Assembly (NCBI RefSeq): GCF_041714655.1
Contig: NZ_CP168219.1
Location: forward strand, 744,001 to 808,000
Direction: 5' to 3'
Origin: Pseudoroseicyclus_A sp041714655
Lineage (GTDB): Bacteria; Pseudomonadota; Alphaproteobacteria; Rhodobacterales; Rhodobacteraceae
DNA length: 64,000 nucleotides
Translations under genes and position numbers: made by a program
The notes under the pieces: generated by a model
The model's database searches: none
Seen by the model: only the letters and a program-made list of their open reading frames with translations
Told to the model about the DNA's origin: nothing
Shown here: positions 33,427 to 40,980 of the stretch, piece by piece
Position numbering within the stretch: position 1 is the first letter of the stretch
Layout: each line of letters starts with the position of its first letter

Positions 33427-34989
33427 TCAGCCGGCGTCCTTGTAGCTGACGCCCTTCACATCCGCGCCCGGCGCGCTCTTCTCGCGGCGGACGAGCAGGC
33501 GGTTGATGGCGTTCACATAGGCCTTGGCGGAGGCGACGACCGTGTCGGTATCCGCCGACTGGCCGGTGGCGATGCGGCCCGCCTCCTCGAGGCGGACGCT
33601 CACCGTCGCCTGCGCATCCGTACCCTCGGTCACGGCGCTGACCTGATAGAGCTGCAGCCGCGCGCCATGATCGAAGATCGCCTTCACCGCGTTGAAGGTC
33701 GCATCCACCGGCCCGTCGCCGGTCGCCGAGACAGACTGGTCTGTCCCGTCGAGCTCGATGGTCATCTCGGCCTCGGCCTTCACGCCCATCCCGCAGCTCA
33801 CCCGCAGCGATTTCAGCTTCAGCCGGTCCTCCACCGCCTCGTTCTGGCGGACGAGGGCGACGAGGTCCTCGTCATAGACCTCCTTCTTGCGGTCGGCGAG
33901 CTCCTTGAAGCGGACGAAGACGTCGTTGAGCTGGTTTTCCGCCAGCTCGAACCCCAGCTCCTTCAGCTTCGAGCGCAGCGCCGCCCGGCCCGAATGCTTG
34001 CCCATGACCAGCGAGGTGGCGGTGAGGCCGACATCCTCGGGGCGCATGATCTCGAAGGTCTCGGCATTCTTCAGCATGCCGTCCTGATGGATGCCGCTTT
34101 CATGCGCGAAGGCGTTCTTGCCGACGATGGCCTTGTTGAACTGCACGGGGAAGCCCGAGACGGTGGCGACCCGGCGGGAGATGTTCATGATCTTCCGGGT
34201 GTCGACGCCGGTGTGCCACGGCATGATGTCGCCCCGCACCTTGAGCGCCATGACGACCTCTTCCAGCGCCGTGTTGCCGGCGCGCTCGCCGAGGCCGTTG
34301 ATGGTGCACTCGATCTGCCGGGCGCCGCCCGCGACGGCGGCGAGGCTGTTGGCCGTCGCCATGCCGAGGTCGTTGTGGCAATGCGTGGCGAAGATTACCT
34401 CGTCGGCGCCGGGCACGGTCTCGATCAGCCGGCGGATCAGGTCGGCCGATTCCACGGGGGCCGTGTAACCGACCGTATCGGGGATGTTGATCGTCGTGGC
34501 GCCGGCCTTGATGGCGATCTCGACCACGCGGCAGAGGTAGTCCCACTCCGTCCGCGTCGCATCCATCGGCGACCATTGCACGTTGTCGCAGAGGTTGCGG
34601 GCATGGGTGACGGTCTCGTGGATGCGCTCGGCCATCTGGTCCATGTCGAGATTGGGGATGGCGCGGTGGAGCGGCGAGGTGCCGATAAAGGTATGGATGC
34701 GGGGGGAGCGGGCGTGCTGCACCGCCTCCCAGCAGCGGTCGATATCCTTGAAATTGGCGCGGGAGAGGCCGCAGATCGTGGCGCGCTGTGCCATCTTGGC
34801 GATCTCGGAGACGGCTCGGAAATCGCCCTCGGAGGCGATGGGGAAGCCGGCCTCGATGATGTCGACGCCCATGTCGTCGAGCATCGCGGCGATCTCGAGT
34901 TTTTCCTCATGGGTCATGGTGGCGCCGGGGCTCTGCTCGCCGTCGCGCAAGGTGGTGTCGAAGATCAGGACGCGGGAATTGTCGGTCAT
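33427..34989 (-). CDS. leuA: 2-isopropylmalate synthase
   Basis: 520 residues. It condenses acetyl-CoA with 2-oxoisovalerate, the first committed step of leucine synthesis. The catalytic HMGL-like barrel contains FDTTLRDGEQSPGATMT at the start and ATHCHNDLGMATANSLAAV (metal-binding histidines) near 205-225; the C-terminal LeuA dimer/allosteric domain (about 390-510) binds leucine for feedback inhibition. It follows a cupin gene by 13 bp, and a leucine-rich leader ORF lies upstream of that pair. Confidence 0.95.
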   Translation of the reverse strand: MTDNSRVLIFDTTLRDGEQSPGATMTHEEKLEIAAMLDDMGVDIIEAGFPIASEGDFRAVSEIAKMAQRATICGLSRANFKDIDRCWEAVQHARSPRIHTFIGTSPLHRAIPNLDMDQMAERIHETVTHARNLCDNVQWSPMDATRTEWDYLCRVVEIAIKAGATTINIPDTVGYTAPVESADLIRRLIETVPGADEVIFATHCHNDLGMATANSLAAVAGGARQIECTINGLGERAGNTALEEVVMALKVRGDIMPWHTGVDTRKIMNISRRVATVSGFPVQFNKAIVGKNAFAHESGIHQDGMLKNAETFEIMRPEDVGLTATSLVMGKHSGRAALRSKLKELGFELAENQLNDVFVRFKELADRKKEVYDEDLVALVRQNEAVEDRLKLKSLRVSCGMGVKAEAEMTIELDGTDQSVSATGDGPVDATFNAVKAIFDHGARLQLYQVSAVTEGTDAQATVSVRLEEAGRIATGQSADTDTVVASAKAYVNAINRLLVRREKSAPGADVKGVSYKDAG

Positions 34990-35002
34990 CTGAGCCTCCT
35001 CC

Positions 35003-35356
35003 TCAAATCTTCGGTTTCGCGGCGGCGGTCGCCGGATCGCCGGTGTTGGGTTCGCCCTCGGGCTCGATGAGAAGCACCTTCGCTTCCCGCTCGGCCCGGG
35101 GCCGGTGCACGACGCCCCTCGGCACGACGACGATCTCGCCGGGCCCGAAGGTCACCGAGGGCGCGCCCTCGTAATCCATGGTGACCTCGCCGTCGAGGAC
35201 GAGGAAGAAATCATCGGACTCGTCGTGCTTGTGGAAGTCGAAGGCACCTTCGATCTTCACCACCATGATATCGTTGCCATTGTAGCTGGCGACGATATGC
35301 GGGTCCCAATGGGACGCCACTTTCGCCAGCTTCTCGGCGAGATTGATCTTCTGCAT
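35003..35356 (-). CDS. Cupin-domain protein upstream of leuA
   Basis: 117 residues forming one cupin barrel. Metal-ligand motif 1 is FHKHDESDDFFLVLDGEV and motif 2 PGEIVVVPRGVVHRP. Enzyme or binding function is unknown; position suggests a link to leucine or branched-chain metabolism only by operon. No signal peptide. Confidence 0.82.
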   Translation of the reverse strand: MQKINLAEKLAKVASHWDPHIVASYNGNDIMVVKIEGAFDFHKHDESDDFFLVLDGEVTMDYEGAPSVTFGPGEIVVVPRGVVHRPRAEREAKVLLIEPEGEPNTGDPATAAAKPKI

Positions 35357-35398
35357 CTGGGGTCTTCCCTGGTCTTAGCGTGTCCTGGCGCGCGGATA

Positions 35399-35434
35399 CC
35401 TCTGAGCGGTCGCGCCGAAAGGCACGCTCAGAGG
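35399..35434 (-). promoter_or_regulatory. Hairpin overlapping the leader-peptide stop, candidate attenuator
   Basis: A perfect 10-bp inverted repeat (CCTCTGAGCG / CGCTCAGAGG, 16-base loop that can pair further as GTGCC-TTTC-GGCGC). Its 5' arm contains the last Leu codon and stop codon of the leader ORF, so ribosome position would decide whether it folds. There is no U-run after it, so it may act on translation or by another mechanism rather than as a classical terminator. It lies 42 bp before the cupin start. Confidence 0.45.
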
Positions 35435-35514
35435 CAGCTAAGAAGGAGAAGGCCGAGCGCCGGGGACCGCGCGGGATGCGCGGCAGGGGCGGGAATATGG
35501 GCCTTCTGTGCCAT
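35428..35514 (-). CDS. Candidate leucine leader peptide upstream of cupin-leuA
   Basis: A 28-codon ORF (35514-35428; an in-frame ATG at 35526 would add four codons) ending in ALGLLLLSCL and TGA. The last eight sense codons hold five leucines, four consecutive (CTT CTC CTT CTT). A strong hairpin starts on its final Leu codon. Leader peptides rich in the regulated amino acid are established in attenuation of amino acid operons of proteobacteria. Against it: no good Shine-Dalgarno site is visible before either ATG, and the hairpin lacks a U-run. Confidence 0.45.
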   Translation of the reverse strand: MAQKAHIPAPAAHPARSPALGLLLLSCL

Positions 35515-35564
35515 GGCGCGGATCATAGGAGCGATTCGGTTGAGGGAAAGTCTTTTCTCCGCCC

Positions 35565-36326
35565 TCAGAGCGCGAGTTTGACGATCCCCCAGAGCCCCAT
35601 CGCCACCATCGCGAGATTCTCGCTCAGCGAGACGAAGCCGAGCGGCACGGCGGAAGAGCCGCCGACGCAAGCGCATTTCAGCTCCCGCCGGTCGATATAG
35701 ACGGCCTTGAAGACGCTCAGCGCCCCTATGGTGCCGATGAAGAGCGCCACGGGGATCGACAGCCAGGGCAGGATGCCGCCGAGCATCAGCACGCCGGCCA
35801 GCGCCTCGCCATAGGGGTAGATCCGCCCGTAGGGGACCCAGCGGCGGGCGAGGAGGTCGTAGTTGAGGAACATGGTGGAGAAGCTCTCCACATCCTCCAG
35901 CTTGCGGATAGCGAGGATGCACATCGAGAGCGCGACGAACCATTCGGCGGTGCGGATGGCGATGGCGGTGCCGAGAAGGCCCCAGGTGAGGGCAAATGCC
36001 GCGGCGGCGGCGACGGCGAAGATGGCGATGACGGGCTGGTAGGAGGTCTCGCCCTCCTCCCGCACCTTTTTGCCGAAATGGCGGCGGAGGTCGTCATAGC
36101 CGCCGATCCGCTCGCCGCCGATCCAGGTCTGGGGCGAGGTCTCGACGCCGTGCTCCTGCAGGAAGGCGTCCGTCTCCTCGCGGGTGGTGAGGTGATGGTC
36201 ATCGACCTCGTAGCCCTGCCGCTCCAGCAGATCGACGGATTTGAGGCCGTAGGGACACAGATGATCCGGCATCACCATCCGGTAGATGGTGGCGCGCTTG
36301 GCGCTGTCGGTGCTGTCTTTCGGCAT
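35565..36326 (-). CDS. Glutaredoxin-MauE fusion membrane protein
   Basis: 253 residues. Residues about 10-92 are a glutaredoxin domain with C24-P-Y-G27 in place of CPYC, and TSPQTWIGGERIGGYDDL supplying the cis-proline and glutathione-site region. Residues about 98-253 contain about four membrane helices of the MauE/DoxX type, with a C-terminal KCACVGGSSAVPLGFVSLSEN motif carrying a Cys-x-Cys. A role in thiol redox or disulfide handling at the membrane is inferred, as MauE is needed for maturation of disulfide-rich methylamine dehydrogenase in methylotrophs. No mau genes are in the window. Confidence 0.82.
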   Translation of the reverse strand: MPKDSTDSAKRATIYRMVMPDHLCPYGLKSVDLLERQGYEVDDHHLTTREETDAFLQEHGVETSPQTWIGGERIGGYDDLRRHFGKKVREEGETSYQPVIAIFAVAAAAAFALTWGLLGTAIAIRTAEWFVALSMCILAIRKLEDVESFSTMFLNYDLLARRWVPYGRIYPYGEALAGVLMLGGILPWLSIPVALFIGTIGALSVFKAVYIDRRELKCACVGGSSAVPLGFVSLSENLAMVAMGLWGIVKLAL

Positions 36327-36375
36327 GAGACGGCCTCCTTTGCTGGGTCAAGGCAGGCCCGCCGGCGATTGTTCC

Positions 36376-36405
36376 GGATGAACCGGGGGCGGATGAACCG
36401 GGGGC
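36376..36405. repeat. Short tandem repeat, 2 x 15 bp
   Basis: Two exact copies of GGATGAACCGGGGGC (36376-36390, 36391-36405) in the 101-bp gap between the divergent glutaredoxin-MauE and SDR genes. Probably slippage; a regulatory role is possible but unsupported. Confidence 0.6.
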
Positions 36406-36427
36406 GAGGGCGCGGCGTAGAAGGATC

Positions 36428-37087
36428 GTGGACCAGGTTCTCATCATCGGCGCCTCCGGCGGCATCGGCAGCGCTCTGGCGGCAGAGGCCGAGGCGCGGG
36501 GCGCCGCCGCTCAACGGCTCTCCCGGCAGCAGGACGGGTTCGACATCACCGATCCGGCGAGCGTCGCCGCGCATCTCGGGCGGCTGGAAGGGCCGTTCGA
36601 GGCCATCTGGATCGCCACGGGCATCCTCGCGCCGAAGGGCGGCGCGCCGGAGAAGGCGCTGAAGGCACTGGAGCCGGCGGTGATGGCGCAGGTCTTCGCC
36701 GTCAATGCCATAGGCCCCGCGCTGGTGATTCATCAGGCCGCCCGGCTGCTGCCCCGGGTCAGGCCGTCGCGCATCGGCGTACTCTCGGCGCGGGTGGGCT
36801 CCATCGGCGACAACAGGCTCGGCGGCTGGCATTCCTACCGGGCGAGCAAGGCGGCGCTGAACCAGATCATTCGCGGCGCGGCCATCGAGCTGGGGCGCAC
36901 GCAACCCCAGGCGGTGCTCGCCGCACTGCACCCCGGGACGGTCGAGACTCCGTTCACCCAAGGCTATCCCCGCGAGAAGCTGGCGCCCGATAAGGCCGCG
37001 AAGGCGCTCTGGGGCGTGCTGGAAGGGCTGGCGCCGGGCCAGAGCGGCGGGTTCTTCGACTATGCCGGCAAGCCCGTGCCCTGGTAG
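36428..37087 (+). CDS. Short-chain dehydrogenase/reductase (SDR) family protein
   Basis: 219 residues with the Rossmann turn GASGGIGSALA at residues 8-18 and the SDR active-site pair in SYRASKAALNQ (Tyr and Lys four apart), with an upstream SARVGSIGDNR supplying the Ser region. It is of the short CsgA-like subtype. Substrate unknown. Translation starts at GTG after AAGGATC; no closer ATG fits the glycine motif. Confidence 0.85.
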   Translation: MDQVLIIGASGGIGSALAAEAEARGAAAQRLSRQQDGFDITDPASVAAHLGRLEGPFEAIWIATGILAPKGGAPEKALKALEPAVMAQVFAVNAIGPALVIHQAARLLPRVRPSRIGVLSARVGSIGDNRLGGWHSYRASKAALNQIIRGAAIELGRTQPQAVLAALHPGTVETPFTQGYPREKLAPDKAAKALWGVLEGLAPGQSGGFFDYAGKPVPW

Positions 37088-37153
37088 GCCCCCGCGCAGC
37101 AAAAGGGCGGAGGATTGCTCCCCCGCCCCGCTGTGGCCTGGCTCAACTCGACA

Positions 37154-39025
37154 TTAGCGAGCGGCAGCGACCTCTTCGACGGTCACGATGCCGAACTCGT
37201 TGCCGAACGAGTTGCGGATGTAGGTGCCGACCTGAGCGATGCTCTCGTCATCGAGCGTGCTGCCGAAGGGCGGCATGTAGCCGAAGCCATGCACCAGCGT
37301 TTCGGCGACGTATTCGGCGCTGGCGAGGTTCTCGTTGCCGGCAAGCTTCACGCCCTCGTCGCCTTCACCTTCCACGCCGTGGCAGCTCACGCAGTTGATG
37401 CCGTACTTGGCTTCACCGATGCGCACCATCTCGGCGATGGAGGCGTCGGTCACCTCGGCGGTCTCCGTGCCCTCGTCCATCGGCGCGGCGGAGGCTTCGT
37501 CTTCGAACTCCTCCTCGCCGGCTGCCTCGTCAGGGGCGGTGTCGTCGGTCTCGACGCCCGCATCTTCGCCGGAGGTCACCGGCATGCCGGTGTCGTCACC
37601 GCCATAGGTGAACATCAGGATCGCGCCGGGGTTCAGCATGACATCGCTCGTCAGGCTGTCGCCGTAGAGCGCGGCGGCCGAGCCGAAGGCGTCGGTCGCG
37701 ATGAAGACGGTGCGGTTGTCCGGCCCGATCAGCACGTCGCGGTAGCGGTTCTGCGTGTTGAACCACGCGGTCGGCAGACCGTCGGCTTCCATGCCGTCTT
37801 CGCTCAGCGGCTGCACGTAGAGCGTGCCGTGCTTCAGCGTCGGCAGCAGCACCGAATTGTCCCACTCCGCGATGCCGTCTTCACCGGCGTCGTAATAGAG
37901 GATCGACGACGGCGCGATGGTCGGGTTGCAGATGTAGCCGCACTGCTCGCCGAAGGGGAAATCGTCGCCCACGGTGAAGTACGTCGCCAGCGGCGGCACC
38001 ATCTCGGGCTCGAACTCGGCCTCGGGGTAGGTCGGCACTTCCGGCGGGAACTCGCTCGACCGGGCCGTGCCTTCCGGAGCGGCGCTCCAGTTGCCGTAGA
38101 GGTAGCCGCTGTCATCAATGTAGCCCGCGACATTCGGCCAGCCGTAGTTGCCGCCGGCCTGGATGATGTTGAGCTCGTCATCGGTGCTCGGGCCATGCTC
38201 GGCTTCGTAGAGCACGCCGTCGTTGCCGAAGGCGAGGCCCTGCGGGTTCCGGTGGCCGTAGCTGTAGATGTGGCTCTGCACGCCATCGATCGTCGGGTTG
38301 TCCTCGGGGATGTCACCCTCGGGCGTCATCCGCAGGATCTTGCCGGAATAGCTGACCCAGTCTTCGCTCGCGACCTCATCGGCCGTCGGCAGCTGCTGGG
38401 CGCGGTTGGGGCGCTGGTAATTGCGGCCGAAGTTCGCGCCCTGCTCACCGATGGAATAATAGATCATGCCATCGGGGCCATAGACGACGCGGCCGGCATT
38501 GTGGTCGTTCCAGGCCGGCAGGCCCGTGATCAGCGGCATCGGATCGACGAGCTGCTGGACCTCTTCATCCCAGGTGTAGCGGACGATCTGGGCGGAGGGG
38601 TCGGCCTCTTCCTCGGTGCCGTTGTTCACGGTGTAGCCGATATAGACGTAATCGTTGCCCGTGCCCTGCATGAGCTCGGGGTGCAGCGCCAGGCCAAGCA
38701 GGCCCTCGTGCTGGGCGCCGGTATAGACGTCATCCAGCGTCAGAAGGGTCTGCTGCTCGCCCGAGACGGGATCGACGCGCGTGACTTCGCCGGAGGTGCG
38801 CTCGGTCAGCCAGATCATGTCGTCCGGGGCCCATTGCATGGCCCAGGGGTTGCTGAGCTCCGTGGTCAGCACGCGGGACGAGAACAGGTCGTTCTGCCCG
38901 GTCTCGATCTCGACGGGGGTTTCCTGGGCGACGGCCGGCGCGGAGGTGACGGCCAGGCCGAGGGCGAGGGTGCTGCCGGTGGCGAGGGCCACGGCGCGCG
39001 AGGTTTGGCGAATGAATGCGGTCAT
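37154..39025 (-). CDS. PQQ-type sugar dehydrogenase fused to a C-terminal cytochrome c
   Basis: 623 residues. A signal peptide (about 1-33, ending VTSAPAVAQ) is followed by a six-bladed beta-propeller of the glucose/sorbosone (aldose sugar) dehydrogenase family (about 45-480), with motifs NPWAMQWAPDDMIWLTERTSGEVTRVD and YGHRNPQGLAFGNDGVLYEAEHGP. An acidic linker rich in Asp/Glu (about 490-530) leads to a cytochrome c domain with heme motif CVSCH (545-549) and axial M584 (GYMPPF). It should oxidise a sugar in the periplasm and pass electrons through its own heme. PQQ synthesis genes are not in the window. ATG 39025 is chosen by the signal peptide. Confidence 0.85.
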   Translation of the reverse strand: MTAFIRQTSRAVALATGSTLALGLAVTSAPAVAQETPVEIETGQNDLFSSRVLTTELSNPWAMQWAPDDMIWLTERTSGEVTRVDPVSGEQQTLLTLDDVYTGAQHEGLLGLALHPELMQGTGNDYVYIGYTVNNGTEEEADPSAQIVRYTWDEEVQQLVDPMPLITGLPAWNDHNAGRVVYGPDGMIYYSIGEQGANFGRNYQRPNRAQQLPTADEVASEDWVSYSGKILRMTPEGDIPEDNPTIDGVQSHIYSYGHRNPQGLAFGNDGVLYEAEHGPSTDDELNIIQAGGNYGWPNVAGYIDDSGYLYGNWSAAPEGTARSSEFPPEVPTYPEAEFEPEMVPPLATYFTVGDDFPFGEQCGYICNPTIAPSSILYYDAGEDGIAEWDNSVLLPTLKHGTLYVQPLSEDGMEADGLPTAWFNTQNRYRDVLIGPDNRTVFIATDAFGSAAALYGDSLTSDVMLNPGAILMFTYGGDDTGMPVTSGEDAGVETDDTAPDEAAGEEEFEDEASAAPMDEGTETAEVTDASIAEMVRIGEAKYGINCVSCHGVEGEGDEGVKLAGNENLASAEYVAETLVHGFGYMPPFGSTLDDESIAQVGTYIRNSFGNEFGIVTVEEVAAAR

Positions 39026-39330
39026 ATGGAGAATATAGCTCCCTGTGTGTTCTTGAGGCGGCAAAGCCCGGCTTCGCCGTCTGGATGAGTCATGTGGCGG
39101 GTTTTCCGGCGCGTGCCGCCCGTTTGGGGCGTTGACGCGCAAGAGAACCCGGCCGCGCCCAGCCGTTCGGTCTGGGGCGTCAGTGAGATCAACAGGTCTG
39201 GGGAGGGATGGTTCCGAAAAAGATAGGAGCTGCCGGGGGTTACGCAGCGGCATCGCTGCGGTGGTTCGGTGCGGCTGGCAGCGGGCAGGGCAGGGCGGAG
39301 CGGCGCCAGGCAGCGCCGCCCGCAAATCCC
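39026..39330. other. 305-bp non-coding stretch between dehydrogenase and MORN genes
   Basis: It must hold the promoter of the leftward dehydrogenase gene, but no convincing -35/-10 pair is seen. Near the MORN end a 7-bp stem GGCGGCGC/GCGCCGC (about 39300-39322) without a T-run may slow transcription from the MORN gene. No conserved small ORF is recognised. Confidence 0.4.
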
Positions 39331-40845
39331 CTATTCGGCCGGCGCTTCCGCCTCGCCCGGCGCCTCGGCAGCGCCTTCGTCCGGCGTCTCGATGGCCCCC
39401 GGCTCCTCGGCCGGCGCGCCGCCCTCGAGGGCGCCGTCTTCCAGCGCGCCGTCCTGCCATTCGCCGGTCGCGACTTCGCCGCTGGCGTAGCGCATCGTGC
39501 CCTCGCCCTGCCGCCGGCCGCCCTCGAAATGGCCCTCGTAGACATCGCCGTTGGCGTAGGTGGCGACGCCCTCGCCGGAGATCTCGCCATTCTCCCAGCC
39601 ACCCACATAGGTGAATCCGTCGGGCATCGTGATCGTCCCCTGGCCATGGCGCTGGCCGGCGAGGAACTCGCCTTCGTAGACCGTTCCGTCCGCGTAGGTG
39701 GCGGTGCCCGTCCCCTCGCGCTGGCCGGCGACCCAGCCGCCGGTATAGGTATAGCCGTCGGGATAGGTCATCGTGCCCTGGCCCTCGTTGCGGCCGCCGA
39801 CGAAGCTGCCCTCGTAGACCAGCCCGTTCGCATAGGTGGCCACGCCCTCGCCCTCGATCACCCCATTGACCCAGCCGCCCTCGTAGGTCGAGCCGTCGGC
39901 ATAGGTGATCTTGCCCTGGCCGTTCGCCAGATCGGCGGAGAACTCGCCGGCATAGACCGATCCGTCGGGATAGGTGACCTCGCCGATCCCCTCGATCTGC
40001 CCGGCCTCCCAGGCGCCCACGTATTTGTAGCCGTCCTGCCCGGTGAAGGTGCCCTGCCCGTGGCGGCGATCCTCGTGGAAGCCGCCCTCGTAGACATCGC
40101 CGTTGGCATAGGTGACCTTGCCTGTCCCCTCCCGCCGGCCGGCGACGAGCGTGCCCTCGTAGACATCGCCGTTCGGCTGGGTGAGCGTGCCCTCGCCCTC
40201 CATCTGACCGTCGACCCACTCGCCCGTATAGGTCAGTCCGTCCGGCATGGTCAGCGTGCCCTGGCCGTTCCGCTCGCCGTTGACGAGCGCGCCCTCGTAG
40301 ACCGATCCGTCTGCGAAGGTGATCGTGCCCGTGCCTTCCTTGACGCCGTTCACCCAGGCGCCGGAATATTCATAGCCCGAGGGCGTCGTCATCGTGCCCT
40401 GGCCATGGTGCATGGCGTTGCGGAAGTCGCCCTCGTAGCGGACGCCGTTGGCATAGGTCGCGACGCCCTGACCGGTGATCTTGCCGTCTTCCCACTCGCC
40501 CTCGTAGGTGCCGCCATCGGCGAAGGTGATATGGCCGACGCCCTCCGGCTTGCCGGCGGCGAACTGGCCCTCGTAGACCGACCCGTTCGGATAGGTGGCG
40601 GTGCCTTGCCCCCGGATCTCGCCCTCGAACCACTCGCCGGAATACTCATAGCCGTTCGGCAGGCGGTAGGTGCCCTGACCGTGCTGGCGGCCGTTGAGGA
40701 ACTGGCCCTCGTAGACGCCCCCGTCCTCGTATTGCTTGGTGGTGACCGACTGGGCCGCGGCCGGGCCGCCAAGGCCGGACAGAACGGGCCCCGCCAGAAT
40801 CAGACCCGCCGCGATGAGACGCATGCCCCGGCGCCCTTTGCTCAT
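39331..40845 (-). CDS. Secreted MORN-repeat protein, 18 repeats
   Basis: 504 residues. A basic start and signal-peptide-like helix (about 7-35, ending GGPAAAQ) lead to 18 consecutive 23-residue MORN repeats (pattern G-x-x-Y-x-G-x-[WF]-x-x-G-x-x-x-G-x-G-x-x-x-[FY]-x-[ND]; about 42-455), a partial nineteenth, and an acidic Ala/Pro/Glu tail. MORN repeats form elongated beta-hairpin rods that bind proteins or lipids. A periplasmic or surface scaffold is inferred; no partner is evident. The ATG at 40845 follows GGGAG by eight bases; a GTG three codons earlier is possible. Confidence 0.88.
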   Translation of the reverse strand: MSKGRRGMRLIAAGLILAGPVLSGLGGPAAAQSVTTKQYEDGGVYEGQFLNGRQHGQGTYRLPNGYEYSGEWFEGEIRGQGTATYPNGSVYEGQFAAGKPEGVGHITFADGGTYEGEWEDGKITGQGVATYANGVRYEGDFRNAMHHGQGTMTTPSGYEYSGAWVNGVKEGTGTITFADGSVYEGALVNGERNGQGTLTMPDGLTYTGEWVDGQMEGEGTLTQPNGDVYEGTLVAGRREGTGKVTYANGDVYEGGFHEDRRHGQGTFTGQDGYKYVGAWEAGQIEGIGEVTYPDGSVYAGEFSADLANGQGKITYADGSTYEGGWVNGVIEGEGVATYANGLVYEGSFVGGRNEGQGTMTYPDGYTYTGGWVAGQREGTGTATYADGTVYEGEFLAGQRHGQGTITMPDGFTYVGGWENGEISGEGVATYANGDVYEGHFEGGRRQGEGTMRYASGEVATGEWQDGALEDGALEGGAPAEEPGAIETPDEGAAEAPGEAEAPAE

Positions 40846-40980
40846 CTGCCCCACTCCCTGGCTTTGCTCGCGCCGGCCAGCCTAGCGGCCGGGACCCTTG
40901 CTGACAACTCTCGCCCCCGGCTGCTTTTCCTCCGCTCACGCGCCGTTTATGGGGTTGGAGACCTGAATGAGGAGCCGATG

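Noticed and set aside
33667..35070. Long plus-strand open frame antisense to leuA
   Set aside because: No ribosome site or recognisable family; leuA on the other strand has all expected motifs.
39400..40790. Regular 69-bp repeats that might suggest a CRISPR array or satellite
   Set aside because: Units are adjacent, diverged, in frame and encode MORN repeats; there are no constant repeats separated by unique spacers.
39208..40977. Long plus-strand open frame over the MORN gene leading into nadE
   Set aside because: It is a shadow of the repetitive MORN coding sequence; its repeated residues simply mirror the 69-bp period. nadE begins at 40978/40981.
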